From contig SKCR01007823.1 of assembly GCA_019454045.1 (NCBI GenBank), positions 806,001-870,000 on the forward strand: 64,000 nucleotides of DNA, in the 5' to 3' direction. The notes under the pieces were generated by a model, which did not search any database, was not told where the DNA came from, and saw nothing but the letters and a program-made list of their open reading frames with translations. The DNA comes from Zanthoxylum bungeanum (lineage: Eukaryota; Streptophyta; Magnoliopsida; Sapindales; Rutaceae). Below are positions 10,293 to 22,021 of the stretch, in pieces; the stretch's first letter is position 1, and every line of letters begins with the position of its first letter. The translations under genes and the position numbers were made by a program.

Positions 10293-11282
10293 CAAGAAAT
10301 TAAATTAATCAACGGTCAATAACACCTCTTACAGTGTTTTGATCTCTATAATTGGATCCCTTATGTTAGGAATATTTTTTTTTCATTTATTTTTTTATTA
10401 GTAAGTTAAATTCAATAAAAAGACTTCCGCTTACAGAAATTTGTTAAGAAATTTTAAATTTATTTTAAATTTGTTATAGATAGACATGTTAGAATGGTAA
10501 ATATCTTAGATTGGTTTGACCAATTCAATTGTTATTAGAATTTATCATTACATGCACTATAAACTTTATTTATAAAGCTAAGATATAAGAATAATGAATA
10601 ATGGAAATTTAGAGAATTATGAAAAATATTGAAGATACCTCATATTAACTATTGTATTTTCGCCTTAGAGAAATCAGATAGGTAACACTTCATTCATTGA
10701 GAGATTGATACATTTTTCATAGACAAACATTACTTGGATTTTCCTCGACTCGATCGATCCGATGAGAATTACCCAATTAGGGCAGCTTTTGATACTGCAC
10801 AAAACTTCTAATTACACAACTTTTTAGTTTATTTGGGAAATTTACAAATCTGTCATTTATCCATTATAAAAATTGATCAAAAATTTCAAAAATATATTCA
10901 ATAATCAAATTCAACATAAACTATCAGTATTACCCTTTTTTTTTTTTTTTTTTTTTTTAATATCTCACAATTTCCATCTCTCCAATTTTCACTCCCTAAT
11001 CTCCCAACCTCTCAAACATTCCAGCAAGAACCGAAAATTCTGGTGACGGGTAGGGCGCGTGGATTTGATTATTATTTTATAAAAATTTTCAATATTTAAC
11101 TTGGTAAATAATCTAATCCATTTCTCAAGGTTTTAAATTTTACATATATTCTAAATGTGTGTTTTTGTGAGTGTTATTTACTTGATTTGACATTTAAATA
11201 TAAAGATTTTGAGTTAATATGGTATTGGCAATATCCACAAACCAAAAATTTTTGAAAATGAATAAGATATTATTTTGGTATA
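10293..11282. other. Intergenic, no gene seen
   Basis: AT-rich sequence with a 23-base T run at 10936-10958. No transposon protein, RNA gene or credible ORF was recognised. Confidence 0.6.
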
Positions 11283-11740
11283 ATGGGCACCCAAACGAAC
11301 ACCCATTAACTTGTGTGAGCGTCTGCGCGAACACCCATTAACTTGTGCAGTCATCCGCGCGAACGGCCATTAACTTATACAGGCACCCAAACATCGTGTT
11401 GGCCCTCTGTGAGAACGCTTGGGTGATGAATAAGGAGTCCGCGCAGGCGCTCGAGCATCACGCTGGTCTTCCACACGGATGCTCGAGTGATAAATGGGGA
11501 GTCTGCGCTGGCGCCCGAGCATCGTGTTGGGCTTCCGCGCGGATGCCTAGGCGTTGCAAGGGCATCCAAGTCGGTACACATGCGATTCATGGGGCGTCCG
11601 CGAGGTCGTCAGCGCAATGCATGGGGCATCCATGTTGGCGCACGTGCGATGCATGAGGTGTCCATATGGGCACCCACATGATCCATAGAGTGTCCTCGCA
11701 GGCTCCGGTGCGATGGATGGTGCGTCCGCGCGAGAATACG
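11283..11740 (+). repeat. GC-rich minisatellite, 32-bp period
   Basis: Units of exactly 32 bp start at 11296, 11328 and 11360 (CGAACACCCATTAACTTG and variants). Two 64-bp units follow (GCT-G-GTGAT-AAT--GGAGTC, ending GGAT). Then four more 32-bp units run from 11583 (CGAT-CATGGGG-GTCC type). The array holds about 14 degenerate units and is rich in CpG. Several open frames of 60-100 codons on both strands arise from the repeats and are not genes. It stands out sharply from its AT-rich surroundings. Confidence 0.85.
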
Positions 11741-12190
11741 ATTTTAGTGTTGGAGCTAAACGCCCACACGGACAAGACGCTCCACAAGCCGTACGTCCCC
11801 ATGGACACTCTTGCGAGAACCTGATTGACATTCATTTATTTGGATTAATGATTTTTTTTTAATGTTGCTGGTAGGTAGGAAGAAAGATTGTCCCAACTAA
11901 TTGGATCAAAGAATACCATATTCTTATCGATTTCGAGGGCGTGCGACTAATGTTAGTCTATCACAAGGGTCTTAGAAGCAATAACGATAAAATTGACTTC
12001 TCCACAACTAGAAGAGTTAAAGAAATCAATTTTCGGACATTTATGGGAGATTGATAGGGATTTCAAAGGAATGATAATACGTAACATTTTGCTTAAACTT
12101 GTTGTGCAAATGAAAAGTGAGTTGAGCTCTCAATTATGGTTTTGCAATGGCGAGAAATTAATAAGGTTATCCATTCAGAGTAGGGCTAAC
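11741..12190. other. Unassigned, no gene supported
   Basis: The first 90 bases remain GC-rich. From 11860 a readable frame includes WIKEYHILIDFEGVRLMLVYHKGLRS, but it breaks after about 50 codons. A 71-codon ATG frame at 11993-12208 has no recognised similarity. It may be remains of an older insertion. Confidence 0.4.
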
Positions 12191-14815
12191 ATGCCCAAAT
12201 TTAATTAGTGGGCCTAAATTAATAATAAGCTCAATATCATTATAAGTTGTAAATATAGTTTAGTATTATTATTGCATTTAAGACCACAACATAAGCCCAA
12301 TTACATGCATATTTCGGCACACCTTTCCAAAATCTAGATAAATCCACTTGATTCATGTTTTATTTATTAAGTCTTGGAAAGAAAACAAAAAAGCTACCCT
12401 TTATCCCCCCCGCCGAATCTTCTCCATCAAAAGCACCTTGGAAATTCTTCAAATTTTCTTAGCAAACCTCAAAGATAATCAAGTGCTAATCAATACCAAC
12501 CAAGCTTAGGAAGGGAAAAGCAAGCTTAGAAAACTCTATTGGTGGAGATATTTCATTGACTCAAGGTGAAAAATATTAACCCATATCTTGGAAAGATTGA
12601 TTTTGATGAAATGATGGTAGAACATTGTTATATGCATGCATTCCATTGTATTAAAGTAGCTATTGATCTAAGATTTGATGATATAAAGAAATCCTCAAAA
12701 AGATTAGAAACCCTAAGGGTTAGATAAAATTAGGGTTTATGAGAGATTGTTGTATTGGTGTTATAAGGTTAGATTATAATTATTTGAAAGCTTGTTGTTG
12801 AATTAGCATGTTCTTATGTTGTGGATTGTTGAATTAGAAGAGATTAAAGGATGTTTTAGATGTGTAATAAAGTCTTGAATCTCGTTGTTGTGCAATGGTT
12901 ATGTAAAATAAGGGTAGAGTTAGCTAAGATTGTTAAGATGGTGAGATTTGGGTATTTCGCGCACCAAGTGTTCGACGAAAGACCAAGCCTATGTTAAATT
13001 AAGAAATTAATCAGGTTTCATATGTACTAAATAGTATTTATAATAGTAAAAATTTTGTTAAGGGTTGCCGAATTGAATGTATTTAGGAAGGTGAATAATT
13101 GAGGAAATTGTGTAGCGAAGTTAGTTAGCGATACTTTCTGGACAAGTCATAAAAAATCGCTTATAAGTTGTGTTTTTGATGTTCAATGGATGAACCGTAA
13201 AATTATAAGTAAACTATACATATAAGAGAGTAACGTACCCAAAAAAATAGAATTTTATGACTTAAGATGAGGCCAAACCAAATTTTTGAAGTTGGGCGTT
13301 CTACAATCAATGTATACAATTTTCTATCAAAATAGCCCCTAAAGAGATTCGCTTGTAACTTGAGTTTCTGAAATCGAAACCAAAATCCGTAAAAATTGAC
13401 ATAAACTAGACATATTAAGGTCCATTTTATTAAAATTTCAGGCCCTGATTCAATTCTAATTAATGACAACGAATTTTCAAAGTTAACCAGTGAGCAATGA
13501 ATTTTTCTAGCTGCAAGGTTAAACTTATTTCCGCAATCATACTTGCATAACTTCAAACTTAGGTCCCTAGAATTCATAGACACCCTAGGTATTTTCAATA
13601 TTTAGCGAGATTAACTGTCCATGCATTGCATATTCTATTGTGCTTTACGAAAGTATTCTGAGTTATAGAAACTAATAATTACTTTGACTTTGGATCGGCG
13701 CCAGGATTCCCGACAACGCCTATGACTTGAAGCGCTCTAGACTAATCATAGCACTGTGAGTAGAGTATTTTTTTTTTCTAAACTTCAATTATGTTCTTAC
13801 ATTGTTAATTGATAGCTTTATGACTTATGTGATCTTGCATTAAAGTTTATCAAATTACCATTTTCTTGAGATTTAAAATAAGTTCTGGATTTCTTCGAGA
13901 TTTATGAATAGAATATGAGCAGCTTGATAAGTTTGTTATTAGATACATTTTGATGATGAGATTTGATTTTAATAACTGTGATTTATGTTATGTTTTTGAA
14001 ATTGATGGAAACTATTGGAATTGACTAATACAGAGAACATATGCATATATAGCATTATAGATACATGACCAGGGGGACGGCGATAAGTAACGCCCCTAGA
14101 TCCCTACCTGCCTCAGATGAGACATTCCTGAGTGTACTTTCAGTGACTTGGGGGATGATGATACGTAACACCTCAAGAAACTAGTTTAGCCATATGGGGG
14201 ATGGCGAAATGTAACATCTTCATGCGTCAGGTTTTCTACAGTTTACCAATAGTTTTGAGATTCCATGTTTTCAAAGTGTTATTTATAGACATAGATTTCA
14301 AGAATGAACTAGTTGATACTTTTATGAGTTTAAAGCAGTATTTTTCAGTATAGTTGATTTTACGACTAATTTACTAATCCCATTTATGTTTTTCTTATAG
14401 CTTTACTTACTGAGTTCACCAGGACTCACCCCTCTACTCTACAGTTTTGCAAGATCTTTTACTTGGTGAGCCACAGTTATTTTTTGGGGACATGGATAAG
14501 GGACAAAAGTAGCACTGCAGTCACTAGTCGTGTCGGTCCGTCATTTCAGGCCTACATTCACATATAATGCAGTCTATGGTTTTGGTGTATGACAGTTGTG
14601 TAATAGTGTAGTTTGTTGTAAAAGATCAACTATTTTATAATCATATATATAATATGGTTCATGCATTAATTGATTTCTAGGTGTGATGTATATATGATGT
14701 TATGTCATATAATTGATAACATATTAGATGAATATTTTATTATGTATAGTCAGAGGCTTAGGTATTAGTGGAATATGTTGTCTGCCGGTAACACCTCCGA
14801 ATTAGGGATTTTACA
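12190..14815 (+). repeat. Gypsy 5' LTR (element G), left edge approximate
   Basis: The right end is TTTTACA at 14815, five bases before a tRNA-Met primer site. A length near 2.6 kb suits chromovirus (Tekay/Del-like) LTRs. Within it, 14070-14225 holds three variants of a GGGGGA-GGCGA-A-GTAAC block. The left edge is placed near 12190 because the character of the sequence changes there. No second LTR exists in the window to fix it. A 131-codon minus-strand frame (13203-13598) inside has no recognisable domain. Confidence 0.55.
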
Positions 14816-14818
14816 GAG

Positions 14819-14832
14819 TTAGTATCAGAGCA
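14819..14832 (+). other. Primer binding site, tRNA-Met type (element G)
   Basis: TTAGTATCAGAGCA differs by one base from the usual TTGGTATCAGAGC complementary to initiator tRNA-Met, and follows the LTR end after a short spacer. Confidence 0.7.
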
Positions 14833-14960
14833 TGGTCGACAAGTCAGTAACTGTAGTGGGAGAGTGTCAATGTCTTATATATGCGGTATAACCAGGCTGC
14901 TTAGATTTTTGATGTAGCAACTATAGGTTTGCAGCAAATTCTACGTTCAATAGATGCTAT

Positions 14961-16385
14961 TAGACCTGGCCATTGGTCCGGTTTGATTCCGAACTAGAAC
15001 CGAACTGGTCGATTCCCGGTTCCACGAGTGTGGAACCGAAACCGAAACCTAAATCGGAACCGAACCGTTCGGTTCCGGTTCCATTCAGTTCTTTTCTTAA
15101 AAAAAAAAAAAAAAATTGAGATTGAACAATTAGTTTAAAATTATGAATTTGAATTTATATAATAAACTTACATTAAATTACAATAAAATTCTTGTCTAAA
15201 AAAACTAAAAATAAAATTATTAAATTAAAGAGCTTGAACTTAAATTTTTAAAAACATAAGTTGCCTACGTATCCTCCAAGCGTGAGAGGAATCAAAGCTC
15301 ACATAGTTCCATTACAATTTTAAGATATTTTCCCATTGTAATTTTACAATTCTCTAATTATCAATCATCATTATCAGTGTCTGTTGATCCTTCGGCTCCA
15401 GTTCCGCTTGCACTTGCAGATGCTTTGTCGAGCAAGTCTTCAAATTCATCGGGGGCATCTTTTTATTGCCTTAGATCAGCTTGAGTCTAATCATCCACAC
15501 ATGCTGTTGCTTCTAAAATGCTTGGATGTAATGAAGACCATATAACTTCCAATATATTACCCCCCATGCTGAAGGCTTGCTCAACCGCAATGGTGGAAAC
15601 AAGTGCTGCTAATATCTCTTTAGAAATAATTGATAATACAAGATATATATTTTGATGTCGGTTCCACCATTCAAGGATTTAAAAAATTTTACTAACTAAA
15701 CTTTCAGTTGATTAAATGAAAATGAATTTTGAAAACATCCGAGGAGCGAGACCTAACTTCTATTCTCCGTGAACTGATACTAGGGCCGCTCTTTTGGGTT
15801 GACATATTTGACATTGCGTTCTCAGATGTGCTTGCCATTTATTTTTTAAGAAATTTTAAAGAATTAGAGAATTTAGAATGATAAATTGTAATTGTAGATA
15901 AGAGAATTGAGAATGAGAGAATTGAGAAATTTGTGTGTTGAAATAATGAAAAATGACTCATATTTATACATTCTTAGAATATTTTTATGATACCAGAAAT
16001 GTCCATAAAATTAACCGTTTTATTAATGTTATTAGGGGTAATTTGGGAAATAAAAAATTTGACACTTTTTTTTATTTTAACATTGGGGCAGAGAGCCTAA
16101 CGGCTACTAGTCATTGGGCTAACCCCCGACGACTAGTAGCCATTGGGGATGATTGGAACCCTAGGGTTCCAACTGGGTTCCAACCAGAACCAAATGGTTC
16201 CGGTTGGAACCATATAAATTGCTGGAACCATTCGGTTCCTACTGGTTCGGTTGGGGTAAGAACCCTAACCGAATGGTAAAATTCGATTCCGATTCCGGAA
16301 CGAAAATCAGAATCGATTGGAACCGGAACCGTTTGGTTCCAATCGATTCGGTTCCGATTCGAAACCGGAACCTTGGCCGGGTCTA
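14961..16385 (-). mobile_element. Non-autonomous hAT element with 8-bp target duplication
   Basis: The left end TAGACCTGGCCA and the right end, read on the minus strand, TAGACCCGGCCA are inverted terminal repeats. They are flanked by GATGCTAT at 14953-14960 and 16386-16393, an exact 8-bp duplication as hAT insertions make. Both subterminal regions are packed with GGTTCC/GGAACC words (14990-15090 and 16150-16370). The interior carries both ends of a transposase gene on the minus strand with the middle deleted. At 1425 bp it is too short to be autonomous. It inserted into the gag region of gypsy element G. Confidence 0.9.
15370..15838 (-). pseudogene. hAT transposase, N- and C-terminal pieces only
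   Basis: On the minus strand an ATG at 15838 opens 'MASTSENAMSNMSTQKSGPS', a Ser-rich hAT-type N-terminus that runs about 36 codons. After a short AT-rich junction, 15640-15370 encodes the C-terminal dimerisation domain: ILAALVSTIAVEQAFSMGGN followed by a W-SSLHPSILEA phrase and an acidic, Ser/Ala-rich tail. The A-E-AFS-GG core is diagnostic. The DNA-binding finger and the whole catalytic core are gone. Stops interrupt the tail. This is a classical internal-deletion derivative. Confidence 0.8.
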
Positions 16386-16393
16386 GATGCTAT

Positions 16394-18525
16394 TGCTTAA
16401 TTGATTACGCGTCAGCAGTAGGCTCCGATCCCAGAGCTGATAGCTATAATACCTTTAGTTCCCATGCCACCTCCACCTGTAGAACCAATATTGGCTCCTC
16501 AGACAGTAGTCCCACCAGCTAGATTAGATCCTAACCTTTTCCAAGTATGACCTTCTACCTTACCCCGACAGCTTCCTCCAATAACAATCCTGGTTTTACA
16601 GTGACATGAGCTGCTAGTTTCTTTACATGATTTTCGAAAGCTTCACCTACCCAAATTATTGAGGAGTCGAACAATATATGTACTACATTGGACTGTTCAC
16701 TAGAGAGGGCAGTGGAGTAAGTGAGTTTTCAGCTAGGAGATGTAGCCAATACTTGGTTCATTCCTTTTCGGGATAGTCGGCAGCTGTGTACCCATCCATT
16801 GACTTGGGCAGAGTTCAATATTACCTTTTTGTCTAGATTTCTACCACATAATGTTAGGGATGCCAGGGCTTGCGAGTTTGAGCAGTTAGTTTATGGGATC
16901 AAATGACATTTTCCAAGTACGACATACAGTTTATTCGGCCATACCGATATGCCCCCCATTTAGTTAGTACAAAGGAGATGAAGCTGAAGAGGTTTGTTAA
17001 TGGACTACGAGATTACTTATTTGTTTCGATTCATTTTAATGAGACCAACCCCTACACTCAAGTTTTAGATGCTGCTCTCTGATTCACGACATATGTTAGT
17101 AAGAGACGGGCCGACAGACGGTCTTATAAGAGGCCAAAATCTGAGGGTGGAGATAGGCCATGACAGGGTGGTCTGAGTAGGAAGTAGCAGACGTTGACTC
17201 ATTCCACTACATATAGAGACATGAGCCCGATGTAGGGAGGTCTAGATCACAGACCCGCTCGGAGTGCTACATCTCGTGTAATTTTTTCTCCATTAGTGGC
17301 TCAACCAATGCGAGGTCCCCCAATATGTTTGACATGTGGACGGTCTTATTCAGGAGCTTGTCGGTTTTAGAGTAAAGGTTGCTATCGATACGGGTAGATG
17401 GGTCATCAGAACAGGGGTTTCCTGGTACCAGCAGATCAGTTACAACCCCATAGTGTTATCCCACTCACACCCCTACAACAGCCCAGTAGAAGTGTGGGAG
17501 GAGATGATGAGAGATCAGCAGGGTGAAGAGGATAGACAACAGGTGACCGAGGACAGACTTTCTCTAGTAGAGCTCAGGGAATGGTGTATACTCTCACACC
17601 TCAGAATGTGCAGACATCCAATAAAGTTGTCCACGGGTACACTTCTAGTCGGTTTTATACATGCTAGAGTGCTGTTTGATTCTGGTGCCACACATTCTTT
17701 CATATCTTCATATTTTGTGACCTGTCTTGGTAGAGATATAGAGCCCTAAGACTCACCCATCATCGTAGCTACACCAGTAGGAGACCCTATAAAGGTTACG
17801 CAGAGTGTGAGTACTTGTCCAGTCATTATTGATGGGTACACGTATTACGCCGATTTGGTACTTTTGAGCATATTAAGTTTTGATTTTATTTTGTGGATGG
17901 ACTGGTTATCAGCTCATCGTGTCATGATGAACTGTAGAGAGAAGACAATTACTCTGTATATTCCGGATCATCCGGCCAGAGTTTATCAAAGAGATAGAAA
18001 TGTAGCACCCTATAATTTAATTTCAACTTTGCAAGCATACAAGCTTCTCCAAAAGAAGAATATAGATTATTTAGCTTACGTGACCGATATTAGAGTTGAG
18101 GAGAAGAGTATTGATTGGGTTCCAACTATAAGAGATTATCTTGACATTTTTCTGAAAGAGTTACTGAGTTTATCACCGGATAGAGAGATTGAGTTCCGTA
18201 TCGATGTTCTTTCGGGAGCGTAGCCTATATTGATTCCCTATATAAGATGGGTCCAAGAGAGCTTAAGGACTTGAAATCCTAGTTGCGAGACTTGTTGGAT
18301 AAGGGTTTCATTCGCCCTAGTGTATCTCCATGGGGTGCGCCAATGTTATTTTTAAAGAAGAATGATAGAACCCTTAGATTATGTTTGGATTACCGGTAGT
18401 TGAATAAGGTGAAAATCAAGAATACATACTCACTACCGAGGATCGATGACTTGTTTGATCAACTGTAGAGGTGGCAGTGCTTCTCAAAAATCGATCTTCA
18501 GTAATGATATCATCAGTTGAAGATT
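16394..18525 (+). pseudogene. Gypsy gag-protease-RT remnant (element G, chromovirus-like)
   Basis: In order: a gag capsid piece at 16721-16906 (LTWAEFNITFLSRFLP, then REL-like 'ACEFEQLVYG'); a zinc-finger region about 17317-17390 (ICLTCGRSYSG and GCYRYG-MGHQN, with Cys to Tyr loss); and an RVP_2-type protease at 17630-17950 with the catalytic LFDSGATHSFIS and MDWLSAHRV. The start of reverse transcriptase follows (18090-18525), including [18 protein letters not shown] and KIDL. Text ends near YHQLK at about 18525, where element A begins, so the RT catalytic YVDD, RNase H, integrase and 3' LTR are absent. Stops and shifts throughout. The protease style points to the Tekay/Del group. Confidence 0.8.
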
Positions 18526-18575
18526 ATTTATTTTCCTCACAAACCACTCTTTAGTAATAAGAGAATCACAACAAG

Positions 18576-18587
18576 TGGTATCAGTAG
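18576..18587 (+). other. Primer binding site, tRNA-Met type (element A)
   Basis: TGGTATCAGTAG closely follows TGGTATCAGAGC, the standard plant initiator-tRNA-Met site, just after a short LTR stub ending ACAACA. Confidence 0.65.
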
Positions 18588-18639
18588 TTTTTGTTATACA
18601 TTTGGGTCGTAAAATCGAAGAACTGAACTCAGGATATTA

Positions 18640-19346
18640 GAAAATTCAAGTTTTAGGAAAGTTGTCAAAAATTAATTTTGAGCATACCATCATTTTGTTC
18701 ACGTTGAGATGAGCACAATGGTATTTTCCAATGACCAAACGGAGGCCGAAAGAGCACGCATGCGCCCACGCTCTAGGTAGAAGCACTCCACGAGCCCACA
18801 CGCGCACACGTACCGTCACGCGCTGCTGAAGGTTGAAGACGACATACGTGGCAGCCACGTCAGCATTCCTGTATAATCATCAGCATACTCATCAGTCATG
18901 CTAGCATTCGAGTACAATCAACAACATATTCAACAACCACATCAGCTAAATTTGGTATAGTCAGCTCATACATCATCGACACATCAGCTTATCCGGTATA
19001 ATCAGCTGGCACATAGGCGACATATCATCAAATCTGGTACAATCATCAGACACATCAGCATTTTCGGTCCAGTCAGCTACCACGTCAGATTTTCTGATAC
19101 AGTCATCTGCCACGTGTCAAGACCGTCAGCATATCTGCAAAATTTCATTGAGCCCTATAAAGTCTCTGAAATTTATATTTTATCCCCATAAGATTTATAA
19201 ATTTACAGATCGACCCCTGAATCGGATTTGGACCAGCGAAGAGTCAAATCTACTATTTACGACCGTTCCAGACATAACAGTGACCTTCGATTTGTGAAAA
19301 GCAGCTCTGATTTTATCCTATTTTTATTTTAAACTTTAAACATAAA
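18640..19346 (+). other. Element A leader with degenerate tandem repeats
   Basis: Non-coding leader between primer site and gag. From about 18840 to 19130 the text is built of degenerate units of about 35-45 bp around CACATCAGC, GGTA-AGTCAGCT and CCACGTCAG. No ORF is supported. A 70-codon minus frame at 18646-18858 is not credible. Confidence 0.55.
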
Positions 19347-19867
19347 ATGGAAATGGAAGATTCATTTTCTGGTGCGATGATCAAGCTGACAGCAACCAAT
19401 TACTCCATCGGGAGACCTCAGATGATAGATTATTTACACTACAAAGATTTGTTCGATATAATCGAAGTGAAGGGAGTGAGACCAGATTCTGTTACAGAGA
19501 GTGACTGGAATAAAATCAACAATAGAAATCTGGGTCAAATTAGGCAGTGGATCAGCCACAATGTCTTCCACCATATAGCACAAGACAAAAATACTTACGA
19601 AATGTGGATAAAAATGGAAGGCATGTATCAGGCCAAGATAACTCGAAATAAAGCCCTGTTAATGAGGCGTTTGGGGAATTTAAAGCTACAGAGTGGAACT
19701 TCCATTGCAAAACACACCAACGAGTTCCAAAGCCAGGTGAATCAATTTTCCGTAGTAAACATGAAGTTGGGAGATGAAGTACAAGTCCTCATACTACTTA
19801 GTTCTCTTCTTGATAACTATGAGACATTGTTGGTTACTCTCAGCAATTCAGCTCTAGGAGGCAAACT
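19347..19867 (+). pseudogene. Copia gag, 5' part, split by element B (element A)
   Basis: The ATG at 19347 opens about 172 codons of a UBN2-type copia gag: a start with LTATNYSIGRPQMIDYL, then WISHNVFHHIAQ, a WIKMEGMYQ phrase, LMRRLGNLKLQSGTSI and LLSSLLDNYETLLVTL. All of these are in the usual order for the capsid part. The frame is open to the insertion point, where B's LTR begins at 19868. An apparent extension to 19904 belongs to the LTR. The remainder (basic region and zinc knuckle) resumes at 29634. Little damage apart from the insertion suggests A was fairly young when hit. Confidence 0.85.
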
Positions 19868-22021
19868 TGTTGGGATATATGCCCTAGAGCATCATGTAAT
19901 GTAAACGGTATTATATTTTATGAAATAAAATGATGTATTATTCATTTATCAATGTGTTTGTTTAATATCACATATTGTAAATTATCTTGATTACCCTAGA
20001 TTACTCATGTCCCTTCGAACTTAGTGTATGAGTGTCATGCACAAGAGGATTTAAGTCTGATGTTAGTAATCTAAAATAGTCCATAGAGAGTAAACAAAAT
20101 GGATACTTTATTTGTGGTTTATCTATAGCTGCGGTCCATTCTATAATTGTATGGCGACCTTGATTCATGATCGTCCATGTGGAGACATGAGAATTGAGGC
20201 ACCTTGTATGATGTGATCATATAGGACTGGACCCAGATAGAATAAATTTCTTATAATATCCGTTAAATAAAGAAATTCATTTCGATCTTCTAGATGGTCA
20301 TATATGGATTGTTCTTAATCTTAAGTGTACTACGAACTCCTGCATGGTATGCTATGTCATTTGATTTACAAAGGTGAGGTTGGTGTAGCAATCCCGACCA
20401 ATAGCTACGTACTTTGGGGACATGGTTTGGTTTGTAACTGGGGACGTTTTACATAGACATGGAGTTCACTCCTTCTTGCGAGAAGTAGATGAGTATCTTC
20501 CTTAAGGGTTGATTCGGTACTTGAACGGTTAGAGCGCTAAAGTCTTTCTATTATTAATAGAAATATTAAAATTCATAATGATTATGATTAAATCGTTCAT
20601 TAGAGAATCAATGGTACTTCAGGTAAAAATAATTATAGGGGTATAACTGACATTATGACCCGGCTCTAATTACGAGATACTCTTGAGTGGTTAATCCGTA
20701 TATAATGAATATATTGATGAACACCGACGTGGTTCAGCTTAATTATCTATATGCGGCAACGAGAGTGCAACTTCAGGTTTTTAGTGTAATAACCCGGAGT
20801 TAATAATTCGAAATATTTAATTAAGAGCTTAATTAATATTCCAGGATTATTGGAGCTCGGAACCGTAGGTCCATTTGGTCCCCGTGCTAACTCGATATAC
20901 TATAGCAGAGTAAATATAATTGGAAAGTCCAATTATATACTCATATATGAAAATATTATTAATATGATTAATAATATTATTTTCTCACATTTGAAACTAT
21001 ATATTAAAATTTAATATATGATTTCAATAATTATATGATAATTATTAAATGCATGAAATTAAATAATATATTATATAATTTAATAAGGCTAAATTTGGAA
21101 TGTCTAAATTTTGGGTTTTGGAAACCCTTGGTCTTTATTTTAGTAATTACACCTTTTTGAAAGGTAATAACTCTTTAGTTTTGTAACATATTTTTCCATT
21201 ATTAAAATTAATATTAGATGTAACAAAATTATTAAAAACATCATGCCACAGCCGAAAATAAGCTAGGGTGATTCTCAAGGGTTTTGTTTATTTTGGAAAC
21301 AAATAACCCTAGGTATAAAAAGAACTTTAATTTTCTTTTTCTCTAAGCCTCTCATTTTTTGCAATCCTAGCCACCTTTCTTCTTTTTCACAATTCTCTCA
21401 AGTGTTGAGAAAAACCAAAAACAAGAATAAGAAGAAAGACAAAATAAAACTAGTGTGACTTATAATCTCTAAAAGTTTTAGGAATTTATTTTGTGAGTGT
21501 AGCCCACCATACGTTCTGTTGGTGACGAGATATAGCTCGGAGGACTTTTGGCATCGAAAAAAATAATCCATCTCCTTCATTATTCTTTAACCCACGGTAG
21601 TGAGCATTGTTTTTACTCACTGCCGAGCAAAGTGTTGGTGTTTTGTGGCTCGATTTGTTTTGTTTTTAATCTAGGATTTTTTGGGAACATATAGGGTTGC
21701 TTTAGGGATGTGTTGGTGTTGTTTTTGAGTGAAAAATCAGATCTGAAATACATCAGTGATTCACGCAAATATGGGGCTGTTTGGGTAGTGAATTGGGCGC
21801 GAATCGGGTCCAAAACAATCCAGTTTTCATGCCAATATATATGGACTGTTCTGGGGCTATTCGGGGCTGTTCTGGGGCTGATAGTTTTTCCAAAACAGAA
21901 GCAAGACTTCAGCCTTAGTATTGGTAACTTTTGGCCAAGATGAGAGAAGGGCATAAATATTTTCTAGTCCGATCTCGGGAGCGTAACATTTTTCCGCTGT
22001 GCTAGGAAAGTGGTTCCTACA
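19868..22021 (+). repeat. 5' LTR of element B
   Basis: Starts TGTTGGGATATATG, ends GGTTCCTACA, 2154 bp, and matches 27533-29628 along its length. A TATA box at 21314-21321 places the transcription start near 21345. Confidence 0.92.
21314..21321 (+). promoter_or_regulatory. TATA box, 5' LTR of B
   Basis: TATAAAAA after CCCTAGG; the same box is kept in the right LTR at 28941-28948. Confidence 0.55.

Noticed and set aside
11345..11835. Several overlapping frames of 64-103 codons on both strands
   Set aside because: All are products of the GC-rich 32-bp minisatellite, which rarely contains stop codons.
11993..12208. 71-codon frame as a possible host gene
   Set aside because: Weak start context, no recognised motif, and it runs into the LTR boundary of G.
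13203..13598. 131-codon minus-strand frame inside the LTR of element G
   Set aside because: No domain, no promoter context, and it lies within a long LTR; chance frame.
21613..21954. 113-codon minus-strand frame in B's LTR, with a counterpart at 29209-29511
   Set aside because: Appears in both LTR copies but antisense to the element and without a domain; explained by the LTR duplication.
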